The notes: a model not told the origin generated them from the sequence alone. Positions 46,443-58,059 are shown, counted from the stretch's first letter. The stretch: 64,000 nucleotides of DNA from Euryodendron excelsum (GCA_033060915.1 CM065384.1:10034001-10098000); one strand, 5' to 3'. Program-made: numbers and translations.

Positions 46443-46600
46443 ATAGCAGATGCAGGTGATGACGGTTCTGAAAGGAGGCGTCGCTCGGGGAAGGCGGCTC
46501 GGACAGATTCTGTTGGCGGCTCTAATTGATCTAAAGGTAGTCGACGATCTACCGGACGATCTTCATCCAGCCAGAGCGGGCAGGGGAGTAGACTACCTGT

Positions 46601-47290
46601 CGACCCTTTTCCTCCAGTTGAGCAGGCTTTTGCCGAGGAGGAGGTACCGGGCCTTGGGGATTAGGTGACCGGCTATAGGAGAGCTTCTTCCAGGCATAGG
46701 CAGACAGACGCCGACTTGGGAGATCTGCAGATACCAGATGTCCCACCACTCGGGGATCTGGCCTATCATCCTAGTGTATACTCTAGACAGCATTTGCCAC
46801 CTCTGCGGGTACATACAGCTTTCCGAGGGGCTGTTCATCAGGTTTTTGTGACCATGCAGCAGGCTGCCCCATCATACCGCGCCTTATTGGCAGAGATCGG
46901 GTTTGGCGCCTTTATGGGATTACAGGCTAACCGCCTGTAGACCTTTTTCCTCCGGTTGAGCAGGCTTTTGTCGAGGAGATTGATGCTGAGGAGGAGGTAC
47001 CGGGCCTTGGGGATCAGGTGACTGGCTATGGGAGAGCTTCTTCCAGGCATAGGCAAACAGACGCCGACTTGGGAGATCTGCAGATACCAGATGTCCCACC
47101 ACTCGGGGATCTGGCCTATCATCCTAATGTATACTCCAGACAGCATTTGCCACCTCCGCGGGTATATACAGCTTTCCGAGGGGCTGTTCATTAGGTTTTT
47201 GTGACCATGCAGCAGGCTGCCCCATCATACCGCGCCTTCTTGGCAGAGATCAGGTTTGGCGCCTTTATGGGATTACAAGCTAACCGCCTG
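46601..47290 (+). repeat. Internal tandem duplication in the X1 PMD gene
   Basis: 46601-46937 and 46939-47290 are near-identical. The second copy has 15 extra bases (ATTGATGCTGAGGAG), so spacing is 338 bp at the start and 353 bp at the end. Neither spacing is a multiple of three, so the duplication breaks the frame. Confidence 0.9.
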
Positions 47291-48451
47291 AACCGATATT
47301 TGGTACTGGCACTTGTTGAGAGGTGGTTCGGGGAGACTGGGACCTTCCATTTTGTCGGCTTCGAGTTAGGCCCCACTCCTTTAGATTGGGCGATTATTAT
47401 AGGGCTCTCCTTTGTCGGCCAGCGGATCACCCTGCACCCAGTCAGCAGGGACGAGGCTTGTTTGTTGTTGGACTTGCCTCATCCTGAGCGTTCTGCCTTC
47501 CCAGTCTCTTAGATTAGTCAGGGTGAGCGTACTTTTGCTATTGAGCCATCACTTGCCAGGCGGGATATCATGAGACGGCGACTTGTGTTGTATATGATCT
47601 TTGGCTGCTTCTGCAACAACAACAAGTCACTCGTGCCGTGCCGTTTGGTGAGTATAGTAGCCGATCTGGGAGCTTTGTCTAAGTTGGACTGGGGGTCCTT
47701 TTCTTTTGGCTGCTTTCTTCGATCGATGCGGGTTCGGACTTCTTCTCGTTGGGGCAGCATGACTAGCTTTTGGCCCTTCCTTGTCTGGTGGAGTTACGAG
47801 TACCTCCCGGTGCGTCACCCTACAGTTGTTGAGGATGATCTCTATCCTCGTGCTTTGAGGTGGGCTCGTGACCGGGTAGCCCAGCGATCAGAGATTATTG
47901 ACTTCATGACACTCCGGGCTAACCTAGAGTTGATTAAGGAGAGGGATGTGACCTGGCGGCCCTTCATTGGATCAGTCCATTACGAGACAGTCCGGTACCT
48001 TGTCCCGTTGTCCTTGTCGAGAGCTGCTTTTCTCAGTGATGACACCTGGGAGTCCTACCTTGGAGAGCGGCACTGGAGGCAGTTTCACGAGGAATTTTGA
48101 TCAGCAGGGGCTCCGCCAAAGTATATGTTTGGAGCCTTGGTGGCGGGAGTGCCCATCCCTTATCAGGAGCGTCAGCCAGGTGCCGAGTTCTTGCTCCCTC
48201 CAGATACGGATTACGTTACACACTTTGGAGCCCATTCGATTGGTGCCTTCACCCGGTTTGAGGTAGTAGTCGGCGGGTACGCTGTTGGCCAGGAGGTGGT
48301 TGACCTATGGCGCTGTGCTGGAGGATATGTGCCCCAGGCCGAGTTTACTGCTATGAGAGACCAGAGAGACCAATACCAGATGGAGTGGGACCAGTACCAG
48401 GTCGAGGTAGCTTCCCTGACGGCTCGATTATCTCAAATGGGTGGTGGGGGG

Positions 48452-48539
48452 GTAAGTTATTCTCTCTTTGCTCCTTATTGCTCTGTTGTTGCTTAGCTCC
48501 TTTTGCTTGCGGCTGATTTTGGTTCTATCTTCCCTGCAG
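48452..48539 (+). other. Intron in the X1 PMD gene (88 nt)
   Basis: Donor GGG|GTAAGT, acceptor TTCCCTGCAG|GAT, phase 0. Removing it joins the core to GASSS.PP...GDFD.DD, the same tail as in Y. Confidence 0.82.
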
Positions 48540-48626
48540 GATGGTGGTGCTTCGAGTAGTTACCCCCCTTCTCCGATGCCGGGTTTCGGGGATTTTGATC
48601 CAGATGATATCGACTTTGACTTGTGA

Positions 48627-49363
48627 GAGATGCCCCTTGTAGAGATTTTGATCCTCTTTTGCCCCTTGTTCCTGAGATGTATTGATGTTAGACAGTTTTA
48701 TTTTGCATAGTTTTGTATAAGGATGGATATTTATGGTATTTAGATGCACGGATAGATAGATACATATGATCAGAGGCATGTGATGTATGGTGATGTTAGA
48801 TATCTATTTCATGAGTTGATACTGATGACTTCTATTTCTAGGGAGTTATATCCTATGTGTGCAAAGACCATGCTGATTCTTTTTTTTTTTTTAAACATAC
48901 GTACAAGTTAAAAATATGCTAATGGAATGACACAGGGTTCTGTTAGACTTGTAGTCCTGGGAATGGTAACTCCCTCCTCTTTAGGGATTTAGCCTCTCCT
49001 TTGGATGATTGGATGATAGCACTTCGAATCTTTCTCAACCTCTTGACCCCCTCCCATTTTCTATCTTAAGGTTAGTGTATAGGGTTATTGGGCTGAGAAT
49101 CTCGACTCTCAGGGTCTTAGCAACAACTTACCTGACCATTAGTAGAGCGATAAGTGACCAGTCATTTCAATCTGAGAAGACTTTGTTTAGGACCGTAATG
49201 TAGGCTAGGTTATGGGATTTTGGAAACAACGGGATATGTAGGCTCAAACTCAATGTTGTTTTCAGCAAGGTTTAGATCCATACTGTCCTTAACCATTTTT
49301 CAATAGGATTGGCATCCTTTTTTTCTTCTTTTCTTCTTCTTTTTTTTTTTTTGGGCAGCGTAT
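48627..49363. other. X1 region beyond the aORF; gag and pol missing
   Basis: 48960-49260 matches 18790-19020 of element Y (GAGAAGACTTT, GGACCGTAATGTAGGCTAGG, GGCTCAAA). The next 100 bp is T/C-rich and then the X2 LTR begins. No gag, pol or PBS sequence is present, so X1 is interrupted here. The 5 bases before the LTR (CGTAT) are the expected duplication if X2 inserted into X1. Confidence 0.6.
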
Positions 49364-52300
49364 TGTCGCGCCCAGATTTTTTGCACCCGAGAAATACTCA
49401 CCCAAGCAGGAAAAATGGTGTACTCTCTCGTTAGAACTCACCCTCCTAGAAGAATGAGTGCGACTAGGTTTGAATAAAGGGCTTTTGAAAAACATTTGGA
49501 GTCGCCACCTAACTTAATTAAGGTGAGTTAGGTCACCTAAAAACTAAGCATAATCTGAAGACTACTCTTAGGATTTTTGGAAAACGATTTTTTAAAACAT
49601 CCTCAAGAGAGGGTTTTTAGGAAAACAGGTTGTTTGGCAACCTTTGGAAAATATTTAGCCATTTTTAGAAAAATAACTCCTCTTGGCCTTTGAACTCAGT
49701 GATCTAGGTTCGGAGGTTGGTTACGTGTAAGGAAAACGCACTAAGCTATCACCCTACCCTGCCCTTTCGGTACCTACATGTCAATCTACCCTAGATTCAC
49801 CTATGAGAGTCTTTAATTAACTAATGCTTCAACCCTATTCACTTTAGAAAAACAATGTTTGAAAACTAATTTAGCATGATGCATGATATGCAAGTGCAAT
49901 GGAAGAGAATTGAAAAATAGATTTGGAAATAAATTTGAAAAGAATTTTATTTGAAAATAGATTTGAAAAGATGGAATTGAAATTGGAAAGTTTGAAAATT
50001 TGGAAATTGAAATTTGAAAATAGATTGGAATTTGAGATTTGAAAAGATTTTGGCAACTGCACCCATGATGGTGGAATTGAAAGTTTGAAAAAGTGTTGTG
50101 ACCGCACCTATGAAGGTTGCCTACGTATCCATTTGGGGGAATCAGGTCAGTCGTAGTTCGGACTGGAGTCCGATTGAAAAGAGATTGATTTGAAGAGAGA
50201 AATTGGATTAGAAGAAAGAGATTGAATTGAAAACTGGATTTGATTTGAGATTAGAAGAGGAGATTGAATTTGAGAAGATTGGACTTGCTTTGGAAAGAAT
50301 GATTTTGAAAAGACTTGGTTTTAGGAAACCTAGACTTAGGAAAGAGAAGAGACTTAGAAAACATTTGACTTGACTTGGAAGGTTTAGGAAATTAGGGAAG
50401 ATTGGATTTAGAAAATGTTTGAATTATGAAAGATTCAATTTAGGAAAGCTTTGAATTTGGAATGTTTCGAATTAGGAAAGTTTTCAAATTAGGAAATTTT
50501 TTTAAAATAGGGAAGTTTTGAAAATTGGGAAGTTTCGAGTTTAGGAAGTTTTCGAAAAAGGAAAGGTTTTAAGATTAGGAAAGTTCCCAAATTAGGAAAG
50601 TTTTGAGAATCGGAAAGTTTTGAATTTAGAAATGTTTTGAATTAGGAAAAGTTTAGTTTAAGAAAGGCTTAGAATTTGAAAAGTTTCAAATTAAGAAAGT
50701 TTTGAATTTTGGAATGTTCAAAAAAAAAGGAAGTTTTGAATTTGGAAAGTTTTGAAAACAAGGAAGTTTTGAAGATAAGAAAGTTTTGTTTTGGGAAAAG
50801 TTTGGAAAAAGGAAAGTTTTCAGTTTAGGAAATGTTTAAATTAAGAAAGTTTTGAGTTTAGAAAAGCCATAAATTTAGAAAGATTTTGAAGTTTTGGAAA
50901 GTTTAGAATTTAGAAAGTTTAGAACTTTAGAAAGATTTAACTTGAGAAAGTTTCAAATTTAGAAAGTTTTGATTTTAGAAAGATTTAAAATTTAGAAAGT
51001 TTAGGATTTAGAAAGTTTTAGCGTTTGAAGTTTAGAAAGTCTTGAAATTACGAAAGGCTTGAATTTAGGAAAGGTTTGAAAACTTAAGTTTGAAAAGTTA
51101 AGATTTGAAAGTTGAGTTTTAAAGTTTAGAAAAAAATTTTTTGTTCAAGTTTTGGAAACTTAAGATTTAGAAAAGTAGAAGTTTAGGAAGGATTTGAATT
51201 AGGAAAGAGTTGGATTTTGAAATTTAAGGAAAGATTTAAAGTTTAAGTTAGGAAACTTATGGTTTAGGAAAGAATTGAATTAAGAAATGTTTGGATTAGG
51301 AAGGGATTAGATTTGGTTTCTAAAAGCAAAGGTTTGATTTTGTCTTCAAAAACCGAAGATTGGATTTGTTTCCTAAACGGGGAGATTTGATTTGGCAAGG
51401 ATTTGGAAAGGGAGATTCTAGAAACCCTAGATTTGAAGGTGTGGAATTTTAATGTAGAAAAGAGGTTTTGGAAACATGTATAGTTTGGATGTGAAAACAG
51501 GAGGTTTTGGAAACCTAGGTTTGGGGCAAAGTTTGAAAATCATGTTTTTGGGAAGAAACTTAGGGTTTCCTAATTGTGGGCTCTAGAGCTTGATTTGGGC
51601 TCTAAGGAAAGAATATTTTTGGAAAGTGCGTTTTTAGAAACGAAGGTTTTCTAGAAGGGAATCCTAGGGAGGAGTTTTTGGAAAGATTTTTGGAGAGAGT
51701 TTTTGGAAAAAGATTTTACAGAGAGGGAGTTTTTGGAAAGCATGTTTTTGGAAACGTAGATTTTAGAAGGAAAATCCTAAAGGGGAATTTCTAGAAGGAA
51801 GATTTTGGAAAGAGAGTTTTTTAGAAAGATTTTTGGAAGAGGTTGTTGGAGAGAGTTTTTAGAAAGATGAATTTAAGGAGTGTTTTTAGAAAGTGAATTT
51901 TGAGGGGAAAGAGTTTTTAGAAAGGAGTTGAAAAAGGAGGTTTTGAAAAATAGATTTTGGAAGGGAGTTTTTTGAAAACAATTTTGAAGAGGAGAGTTTT
52001 AGGAAAGTATGTTGAAAAAGAGATTTTCAGGAAGAGAGACTTTTTGAAAAGAGAGTTTTTAGAAAGTATGAAAACGTCTCACTTTTCTAAAGCGATTCTA
52101 GCCATATGAAGGCAAGAACCACTTTAAGAAAGTGGTTTTGGAAAACAATAAGATTTGAAAATATAGACCAAAAAGGTCACTTTTAATGTAACACTTTCCT
52201 AAAAGCAACCCTAGCCATGGAAAGGCAAGAATCACCCTAGAATTGTGGTTTTGAAAACATGTTTTTGAAAAAGAGATTTTGATGCAATTTTGAAAACAAG

Positions 52301-52954
52301 TTTGAAAACGTTTTGAAAAACAACTTTGAAAACGGTTTTTGGAAGATACAAGACTATGATATGCACAATGCAATTTGGGGTAGTGAACATACAAAGTTAA
52401 AGCTTCACCACATAATCAAGGGGGCTGGACCCACGCGGTCTTTGGTTAGTCTAGAAGAAAGCCCCCGACACGGTGACTCTCCAATAGCCCAATCCTACAC
52501 ATGAACCGGGAATCCCCTTCTTTCAAGCATGCAAAGAAAGGGGGGGGAAAGAGATGGGGGATTAAAATAGAGAAAACCCAAGTGGGTTGGAGAGAGAAGA
52601 GAGAGAGGGAAGTACAGAAAATTAAAGAGAAAGCCTACCGTATGTTTTCTTTATTTTGCGCGCTGCGCTGTCTTCGGTCTTCGGTCTTTGTCTTGATCTT
52701 CACCTTCAGTCTTCAAGAGTTGTCTTCAAGCTTTGGATGGCAGCTCTTCAAGTCTTCAAAGGATGGTTGAAGGGTACTGTATGAGTGTATGGGGGAGTGT
52801 ATGAGTGTATAGGAGGCTAAGGTTTGTGTATAGTGGCTAGGGTTTGGGAGAACCTAGGGAGGCTAGGGTTTTGGAAGTGCTCAAGCTCTGTATATCGAAA
52901 TATAGGATTTTAAGGTTAAGTTTGCTGACCCCTTTCACGTTGAATGAGGTTCTG

Positions 52955-52962
52955 TATTTATA
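52955..52962 (-). promoter_or_regulatory. LTR TATA box (X2)
   Basis: TATAAATA on the minus strand, equivalent to 43607 in X1. Confidence 0.52.
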
Positions 52963-53297
52963 GAAGTTGGACAAACCTGGCGCTTGTTGTAGTGGCGCTA
53001 GGGCAAACTTTACACTAGCGCCACTCCAGGCCATGTTCTGGCTTGGCGCCACTACTGGTGTAGTGGCGCTAGCCAATTAGGAAAGGTTTAAGGTCAGCAA
53101 GCAACGTATCTTCGACTAGATTTGGGCGCCTGTATTAGTGACTACCATGCAATTTTTAGCCTGGCTTCACTACGAGTGACTTTTGAAAGTCCGGGAATGA
53201 TTTGGAGGAGCCGGGAATGACCCGGAAGGCCAGAAAGGAGCAAGAACACTTAAAATAGTGTCCTGGAGGTATTTGACTTGAAAAGTGAGGATAAGAT

Positions 53298-53815
53298 GTG
53301 TCAGAAAGGTTGACCGGGCCATTAGGGGCAAAACGGTCAATCGGACTAGGAAGCTGCCGGGGTGAACTCGGATTGTCCCGGAAAAAGACTTGGGATCTGA
53401 AAACATTACTTAGAATGTTTCCAGAGGTTTCCGGTTTGATTCCCAGAGCCGGCGTGGTCGGAAAAGGAGACCGGCCCACTAGGGGCAAAACGGTTATTTT
53501 GTATCGAGTTTGCCGGAACTGACTCGAAATGGTCTGGAAAGGTAAGGGGAGGTTGAGAACACTATAAAAAGTATTCTCAGGACATTACCGATTTGATACC
53601 CAGAGCCGGTGTGGTCGAAGAAGGAGACCGGCCCTCTAGGGGCAAAACGGTCATTTTGTACCGGGTTAGCCGGAACTGACTTAGAATGATCTGGAAAGGT
53701 AAAGGAAGATTGAGAATACTATAAAAAGTAGTCTCAGGAGGTTACCGGTTTGATACCCAGAGCCGGTGTGGTTCCCGGGGCATTCGGATGCTTAGGGCAA
53801 AATGGTCATCTTGAC
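53298..53815. repeat. ~160-bp modules in the X2 LTR
   Basis: Four units. AGGGGCAAAACGGT and AGCCGGYGTGGT motifs recur near 53308, 53448-53470, 53604-53640 and 53765, about 156-162 bp apart. Confidence 0.8.
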
Positions 53816-53969
53816 CGGAAAGTCTCGAAAAAGGTCCCAAGGGTAGTCTGGTCATTTTTCACCGAAGTGAGCTAACAGACACGAGTGTTGACCTGGGTTT
53901 TGAGTGTTTCTGCCACTCTAACGGTGGTCGTCGTGACACAGGGATTTGTTGCCAATTCCCTATATCGAC

Positions 53970-54175
53970 CTATTTGTGAGTATTTCTGCTACTCTAACAG
54001 TTTTGTGAGTATTTTCGCTACTCTAACGGTTGAGTATTTTCGCTACTCTAACGGTTTTGTAAGTATTTCCGCTACTTTAACGATTTTTTGAGTATTTTCG
54101 CTACTCTAACGGTTGAGTATTTCCGCTACTCTAACGGTTTTGTGAGTAGTTTCGCTACTCGGACCGTCTAGAGGA
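53970..54175. repeat. Short TTTCGCTACTCTAACGGTT repeats
   Basis: Seven or so copies of GAGTATTTTCGCTACTCTAACGG spaced 25 or 32 bp apart (with or without TTTGT between). X1 has two or three and the solo LTR a few. This is a second variable-number repeat in the family-X LTR. Confidence 0.82.
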
Positions 54176-54610
54176 ATAAACTGTGTTGAGAGTGGGATTG
54201 GAAAAGGGTCTTACCGTCACCGAGGAGACGTGCCTGGATTGGAACCGTCTCGAGGAATAAACTGTCTCGAGAGAGGGATTGGAAAGGGGTCTTACCGTCT
54301 CCGAGAAGACGTGCCTGGATTGTGAGTGTTTCCGCCATTCTAATGGTTTTGTGAGTAGTTTTGCTACTCGGACCACCTCGAGGAATAAATTGTCTTGAGA
54401 GAGAGATTGGAATTCGAATAAGAAAGAACAATGCCCCTAAGGGCATTTTGGTCATTTTGCCTCTATTTGGGCCTGACAAGCTCGCGAAGCGATGGAAAGA
54501 CAATATTTGGACCTAGAGAATTGGTTTCGATAGGAATATGCCCACAATGACTTGAAAACAAGTTTGGACGGAGTGTAGACTACCGAGCGGTCAAAAATGG
54601 GGTGCTTACA

Positions 54611-54635
54611 GCTGCTCCTCTTTTTCTATCTTTGC
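54611..54635 (-). other. Polypurine tract of element X2
   Basis: The minus strand reads AGATAGAAAAAGAGGAGCAGC directly before TGTAAGCACCCC, one or two changes from the X1 tract. Confidence 0.8.
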
Positions 54636-55972
54636 TTGTCAAAGACAGAAAACGATAAGAGTAAGAGTCACATGTTGACCACAAGGCAGTCGGAGGGACG
54701 GACACTGAAAATCTTCCGACAACGAGGGTCGAAAACGGATAACGGGCCAAAAAGGCATTCGAAAACGAGTTTTGGCGGGAAAAAGGGAAAAACTATCCAG
54801 AATTTATAACTGGCGCCACTAGTAGTGGTGCCTTTGGCAAAAAAGCACTGGCGCCTTTGCTAGTGGCACTAGGCTTAAGGTTAAAAACCAGAAAATTTCT
54901 GGTTCGAACAGTTACGGGAAATCGACTTGAACCTTGAAGTGGAAATCGACTTGAACCTTGAAGGAGCACTTCTTGGGGACCATGGGTGATTGCCGGAAGG
55001 AGACCACATCGCCGGAAGAGAAGATTTCGCCGGAGAACTCCTGAGAAGTGAGTTTTCAAATTTTGTTGATTTCGATGTGTAGAAGTGAGTTTTCAAATTT
55101 TGTTGATTTCGATGTGTAGAAGTTCGTTTGAATCATGTGAATAGTGGAAATCGATGTTCTGATATGCTTTGAACACTTTGGTGATGTTGTTTTTGCATTT
55201 TGATAGTTGTTTGATTGAATTTGAATGATTTTTCATGAATATGTGAAGAGGACTTTCTGCAGGAAAAGGGGATTTGTTCCTACAGGCATGAGTATTGGGT
55301 TTTCTGGCTATGTTTTTGTGCAATGTGCCTTAGAAAAATGTGTTTAACAACCGTATGAAGTTTCATGATTTTTTGAAAACTTTGTGAATTTTTGATTTTT
55401 TAAAAAATAGACAAATATTTAGAAAATTAGAGAAAATTAGAAAATTCAAGAAATTGATGAAATTTTTTAAGTTTGAAATTTGGAAAAATGTAGGAATATT
55501 TTGAAGACATTTGAGGTGATTTTGAAAAATTTTGGAAGCCTTTTGAAAACCATTGATTTATTTGAAAAAAATAAAACATGAGTTTTGAAAATTTTGAAAA
55601 ATTGAAAAGTGTGCACGGGTGCCATTGTCATGTGATTGTGGCGTTGGAAGGTGCATATTCCGTATTTTGTGTTGATGTCATGGGTGTTGTAGGGGCCATT
55701 TTTAAACAGGACTCTGCCGAAATTTTTAGAAATTATGAAAAGAGTTGGTTAAAATTTTAGAAATAAAATCTTTTTGAAGGGAAAAGGCAGAGAACCCTTG
55801 GGATGTGATTTGGAGTTGGAAAATCAAGATGTGCATGTAGGAAATTTGCTTTGACTTATCATTCAAAGTCTTTTATTTGTTTGGTTTGTGTTAGTTGTTT
55901 ATTTCATTTTACTGTTATTTAAACTGCATGGATGGCATATTAATATCACTTACCCTGGCTTACCTTTTCAAG
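54636..55972. other. X2 3' noncoding region upstream of aORF
   Basis: Collinear and highly similar to 45108-46442 of X1, up to CTTACCTTTTCAAG|ATGGCAGATG. It includes a short direct duplication around 55045-55125 (AGTGAGTTTTCAAATTTTG twice). No conserved gene. Confidence 0.68.
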
Positions 55973-57012
55973 ATGGCAGATGGAGTTTTGAGTCGACTGA
56001 GAGCCTGGCACAGTAGTTATCCTCCGGATGAGCAGAATATCTTTCGTCGGTCCTTTGGTCGGGTGGCTTCGCTTTTATCAGTGCAGCTTATTCCCGGACT
56101 CATGGAGGCAGTGATCCCTTTCTGGCAGCCGGACTTGTCTCTTTTCCGCTTTGGAGAGTGTGAGCTTACCCCTACTCCTCACAAGTATGGGTTCCTTCTT
56201 GGTTTTCGAGATGTTTCTGTTGATATTGTGGGTCCCCTTTTTCCGGATGGTTGTATTACAGTGGTTTCGTCCCAGCTCGGATTCAGACGCGCAGTTCTTT
56301 CGTCTTCTTCTTTGCCCCAGTTTCCCTATGTCCCAGCAGAGTTCCTCTTTTCCCGTCTTGAGTTTCCTACGAGTATGTGAGTTCATTCAGGTGAGTGGCA
56401 CACCTCCCAGGATTGAGGTATTTCTCATATGGTTGCCTTAGCCTTGCTTCTGTTGAACTTCTTGGTGTTCCCTCGAGAAGATGATTTAGTGGACTGTCGA
56501 CTCTGTGCACCGCTGGCCTTGATCCGTAAGGGGCATTCCTATGCTCCTATGATTGTAGGGGAGACCTTCGTGAGTCTTATGAGATTCCGGCAGACCCTTG
56601 ACGCTCGTTTTTGCAAATGCGCTACTCTCTTCCAGCTTTGGGCGATTAGTCATTTGTTTGTTGCACCTTTGTTTCAGCACACGTGGTATCCTGAGCTCGA
56701 TCATGTACATTCCCTAGCGAGATCTCAGGGTGTCATGGAAGATTAGGGGAGATTTTCGTAGACCACTGCATCCTGGGCTGACTATCTTCAGAGCATAAGG
56801 TCAGGCACAGTCAGGTGGTATTCAGGGCTGGTTGGTAGGTATTGCTTGAGAGTTTGGCCTTCCGAGAGAGTGTTCGTGCCCCTAACAGGCCTACAGGGCA
56901 TTGCCCCTTTCTTCGGGATTCGGGTTCTACGACAGCTTGGTAGGAGTCAAGATATCCCTTTTTTAGCTTCTGCAGCCGAGTTTACTCTTGTCTTCGAGGC
57001 GTCGATTCAGAA
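55973..57012 (+). pseudogene. Antisense DUF7745-like gene of element X2, truncated
   Basis: The ATG at 55973 (MADGVLSRLRAW) sits exactly where X1 has its PMD start. One frame without frameshift reads RRSFGRVASLLSVQLIP, EAVIPFWQPDLSLFRFGECE and LTPTPHKYGFLLGF, then ALALLLLNFLVFPREDD and PMIVGETFVSLMRFRQTLDA, CKCATLFQLWAISHL, and ARSQG. In-frame stops lie at 56378, about 56417, 56744 and 56759. This resembles the plant DUF7745-type proteins, distant relatives of the plant mobile domain found near Gypsy elements. It is a different protein from the X1 and Y PMD. The 3' end is lost where copia-like sequence begins near 57013. Function unknown. The family name is from memory and should be treated as tentative. 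Confidence 0.65.
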
Positions 57013-58052
57013 AACTAGCCGTTACGGTCTAGGGGTCGACTCTTTTCACAATGAGTCGACTCTTTTTGCATTTCAGCAGATTTTTCAAGTCACTGTCCAA
57101 ATGAGTCGACTCTTTTTGTCCCAGGAGTCGACTCTTTTTAGCAGTCTGCAGAATTGTTGTTCTCTGTTGCAATGAGTCGACTCTTTTTGGCCAGGAGTCG
57201 ACTCTTTTAAGCTTCAAGTAGAATTCCAAGGCTCTGTTCGAATGAGTCGACTCTTTTTGCTTAAGGGGTCGACTCTTTTTACAAAAACCCATATTTTTAC
57301 AACTTTTCTTCATTCTTTTTCAAAGTTTCCAATCTCTTCAAGGATCATCTAAATAGGCTTTTTAAAGCTTGCAAACACTTCTTCAAGATTAGATGACTCC
57401 AAGAACATCTTCAATCCATTCAAGGTAAATTTTCTTCATTTTCATCACTTGTAGAGCTCTTCCATCATCATAGCTTCATCCATTGATTCAAGTCTTCTTC
57501 AAGATCTTCAAGAGAGCTTCCATGACTTAGAATCTTCATTTCTTCAAGCAACATGGCTTCTCCATGGACTTCAACAACTCTTCCAAGAAAGCTTTTCAAG
57601 TCTTGTGATTCCTTCCATGTCTTCAAAACATCTTTACATCTATCAAGAAAGCTTTTATGTTTTTGAGTTGGTCTCTTCTTTTTCCATTCTTGCAAGATAT
57701 CTTCAAGTCCTCAAAGTCTTCAATCTTTTAAATCAAGAGTTTGATCACTTTCATTCTTCTTCTTTGATATCCATCATCTTCATTCTCTTATAAAATCACC
57801 ATTGTTAAATATGCTATTCTTTCATGCTTATCAATCTTCAATCTAGGATTTTCATCAACTTGAGATTTCTTTTTCTTCTTATAATATCACCTTTGTAGAA
57901 TACATCACTTCATCATGCTTTTCATCATAAATCCTCTATTATGATAAGCTTCAAGTCAAGATCTAATTAATAATACATCTACACACTAAGTAGAATTATT
58001 AGATCATTTAACCATGTTTTGTTATCATCAAAATCAAGGCATTGACTCAACA
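57013..58052 (-). mobile_element. Ty1/copia-like LTR, truncated at one end
   Basis: On the minus strand it begins TGTTGAGTCAATGCC, TTGATTTTGATGATAACA, a start typical of Tork-type copia LTRs, and runs down to an AACGGCTAGTTTT stretch at about 57012-57030. The far end is not a clean CA with a duplication: the expected ATGGG duplicate of 58053-58057 is not found. It is probably a truncated LTR and no internal copia sequence is attached. The short frames in it (57468-57793) are not genes. Confidence 0.65.
57036..57290. repeat. Paired GAGTCGACTC palindrome repeats
   Basis: ATGAGTCGACTCTTTTTG recurs at 57051, 57101, 57172 and 57242 (spacings 50, 71, 70). Most copies are followed about 25 bp on by a second (A/G)GGGTCGACTCTTTTT-like copy, giving seven or eight palindromes. 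They contain SalI-type GTCGAC cores. Confidence 0.85.
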
Positions 58053-58059
58053 ATGGGCG

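Larger units (their letters stand above)
46443..48626 (+). pseudogene. Antisense plant mobile domain (PMD) gene of element X1
   Basis: The equivalent start is ATA (46443) in ATAGCAGATG; X2 has ATGGCAGATG. The core matches the Y copy in order: VPPLGDLAYHP, FGAFMGLQ, ERWFGETGT, VGFELGPTPLDWAIIIGLSF, CFCNNNKS, FWPFLVWWSYEYLPV, WESYLGERHWR, MFGALVAGVPIPYQ and EVVVGGYAVGQEVVDLW. A phase-0 intron (48452-48539) then leads to the short exon DGGASSS...GDFDPDDIDFDL and TGA at 48626. In-frame stops occur, including near 46537, 46662, 47192, 47511 and 48098. A partial tandem duplication (46601-46937 and 46939-47290) shifts the frame between copies. It lies antisense between lost pol and the 3' LTR; the long core frame 47201-48451 is mostly readable apart from those stops. 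Confidence 0.85.
49364..54610 (-). mobile_element. Element X2 3' LTR (5247 bp)
   Basis: Plus strand TGTCGCGCCC...GGGGTGCTTACA, followed at 54611 by a PPT on the minus strand, so this is the 3' LTR of a second minus-strand X element to its right. Its low side does not carry a PBS (minus-strand ATACGCTGCCC, not TGGCGACTCC), so it is not the 5' LTR of X1. It is longer than the X1 LTR, partly through extra CTCTAACGG repeats (53970-54170). It contains the same landmarks: CACCCTACCCTGCCCTTTCG (about 49750), purine tract, TATA (52955) and ~160-bp modules (53298-53810). Confidence 0.88.

Noticed and set aside
40321..54610. 40321-45083 and 49364-54610 as the LTR pair of one complete element
   Set aside because: Both have a PPT on the right and no PBS on the left; the flanks CTGTG and the sequence after 54610 do not match as a duplication.
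57036..57290. CRISPR-like array
   Set aside because: Repeats are 10-bp palindromes with long T runs and irregular spacing inside a copia-like LTR, in a plant genome.
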